NCBI GenBank assembly: GCA_044227325.1
Contig: JBGAFI010000007.1
Location: 161,635-225,634 of the forward strand
Reading direction: 5' to 3'
Length of the DNA: 64,000 nucleotides
Source: PFJX01 sp044227325
Lineage (GTDB): Bacteria > Pseudomonadota > Gammaproteobacteria > Burkholderiales > Thiobacillaceae
The translations under genes were made by a program, and so were the position numbers. The notes below the pieces were generated by a model. It saw only the letters and a list, made by a program, of their open reading frames with translations. It did no database searches and had not been told where the DNA came from. Shown one piece after another: positions 63,867-64,000 of the stretch. Each line of letters starts with the position of its first letter. Within the stretch, counting starts at the first letter, position 1.

Positions 63867-63867
63867 C

Positions 63868-64000
63868 GACGCTGTAGAAAAACCCGTTTCCAATCTCCCC
63901 AGCCATCCCCTGCGGTGATTTTTGCAAAGCCGAGTCGGCTCGGGTTTGAACCGGATGAATTCAGTCTATTCAAGTGCTCTACCCTCCTGATTCGTCTGAT
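63868..64000. other. Flank of the cassette at the right edge
   Basis: This should be an attI site or the end of another attC, but no matching second core site (RYYYAAC) is seen within the remaining bases. A hairpin-like AGCCGA-G-TCGGCT lies at about 63928-63940. The stretch is too short to call anything. Confidence 0.3.

Noticed and set aside
63868..64000. Second attC or a tRNA at the right edge
   Set aside because: GGTTCAAACC looks like a T-loop, but the stem does not pair well, and no second integron core site is found.
1..64000. CRISPR array
   Set aside because: No regularly spaced direct repeats were seen on reading the window.

Overview
The window is high-GC proteobacterial DNA with a typical betaproteobacterial gene order: sdhC-sdhD-sdhA-sdhB-sdhE-gltA-sucA, trxB ... 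ftsK-lolA-rarA, and the rpsB-to-rnhB block. An H-NS-type protein with the short KYRDPDSGKTW-type C-terminus and a PEP-CTERM protein point the same way. A Rhodocyclales- or Nitrosomonadales-like betaproteobacterium is my best guess; the species cannot be named. No rRNA, tRNA or CRISPR array was seen.

Layout. (a) 1-8.5 kb: the end of an FNR-like reductase, then an overlapping TCA operon sdhCDAB-sdhE-gltA, then sucA with its own promoter. A palindromic repeat that keeps an open 50-codon frame sits between sdhA and sdhB. (b) 8.5-10.7 kb: on the minus strand, an H-NS-like gene and trxB-smr. (c) 10.9-26.6 kb: a signal-transduction block between trxB and ftsK. It holds a membrane PAS histidine kinase (now frameshifted), its NarL-type regulator, an 18-bp perfect palindrome, a 5'-truncated receiver, and a chemotaxis operon (receptor, cheY, STAS, cheA, receptor, cheW, cheR, cheD, cheB), and it ends with a MASE3-type PAS-GGDEF-EAL protein. 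(d) 26.6-27.2 kb: degraded intergenic DNA with a probable transporter remnant. (e) 27.2-33 kb: ftsK-lolA-rarA, then a PEP-CTERM phytase-like protein on the minus strand. (f) 33.1-47.3 kb: the core block rpsB-tsf-pyrH-frr-uppS-cdsA-dxr-rseP-bamA-skp-lpxD-fabZ-lpxA-lpxB-rnhB, covering translation, isoprenoid and phospholipid precursors, outer-membrane protein assembly and lipid A. (g) 47.3-51.3 kb: motAB, a membrane-anchored methyltransferase and an HDOD-GAF protein. (h) 51.3-55.5 kb: smc with an unusual hinge insertion, and queF. (i) 55.6-60.5 kb: a minus-strand PAS/GAF kinase, an Rcp1-like regulator and a double-receiver GGDEF-EAL protein, all with 4-base overlaps. (j) 60.7-63.2 kb: a tail-anchored protein with two L7/L12-like repeats, a di-heme cytochrome c and a small secreted partner. 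(k) 63.2-64 kb: an IS1182-like remnant and an integron-type gene cassette with a recognisable attC site.

How it fits together: the housekeeping blocks are intact and tightly packed. The accessory DNA is mostly signalling (two histidine-kinase modules, one chemosensory array, two GGDEF-EAL proteins and an HDOD protein), which suggests a motile bacterium with considerable c-di-GMP control. The most unusual items are repeat elements that kept reading frames open (sdhA-sdhB, smc hinge), the solitary integron cassette, the L7/L12-like tail-anchored protein, and MshEN-like repeats inside CheA.
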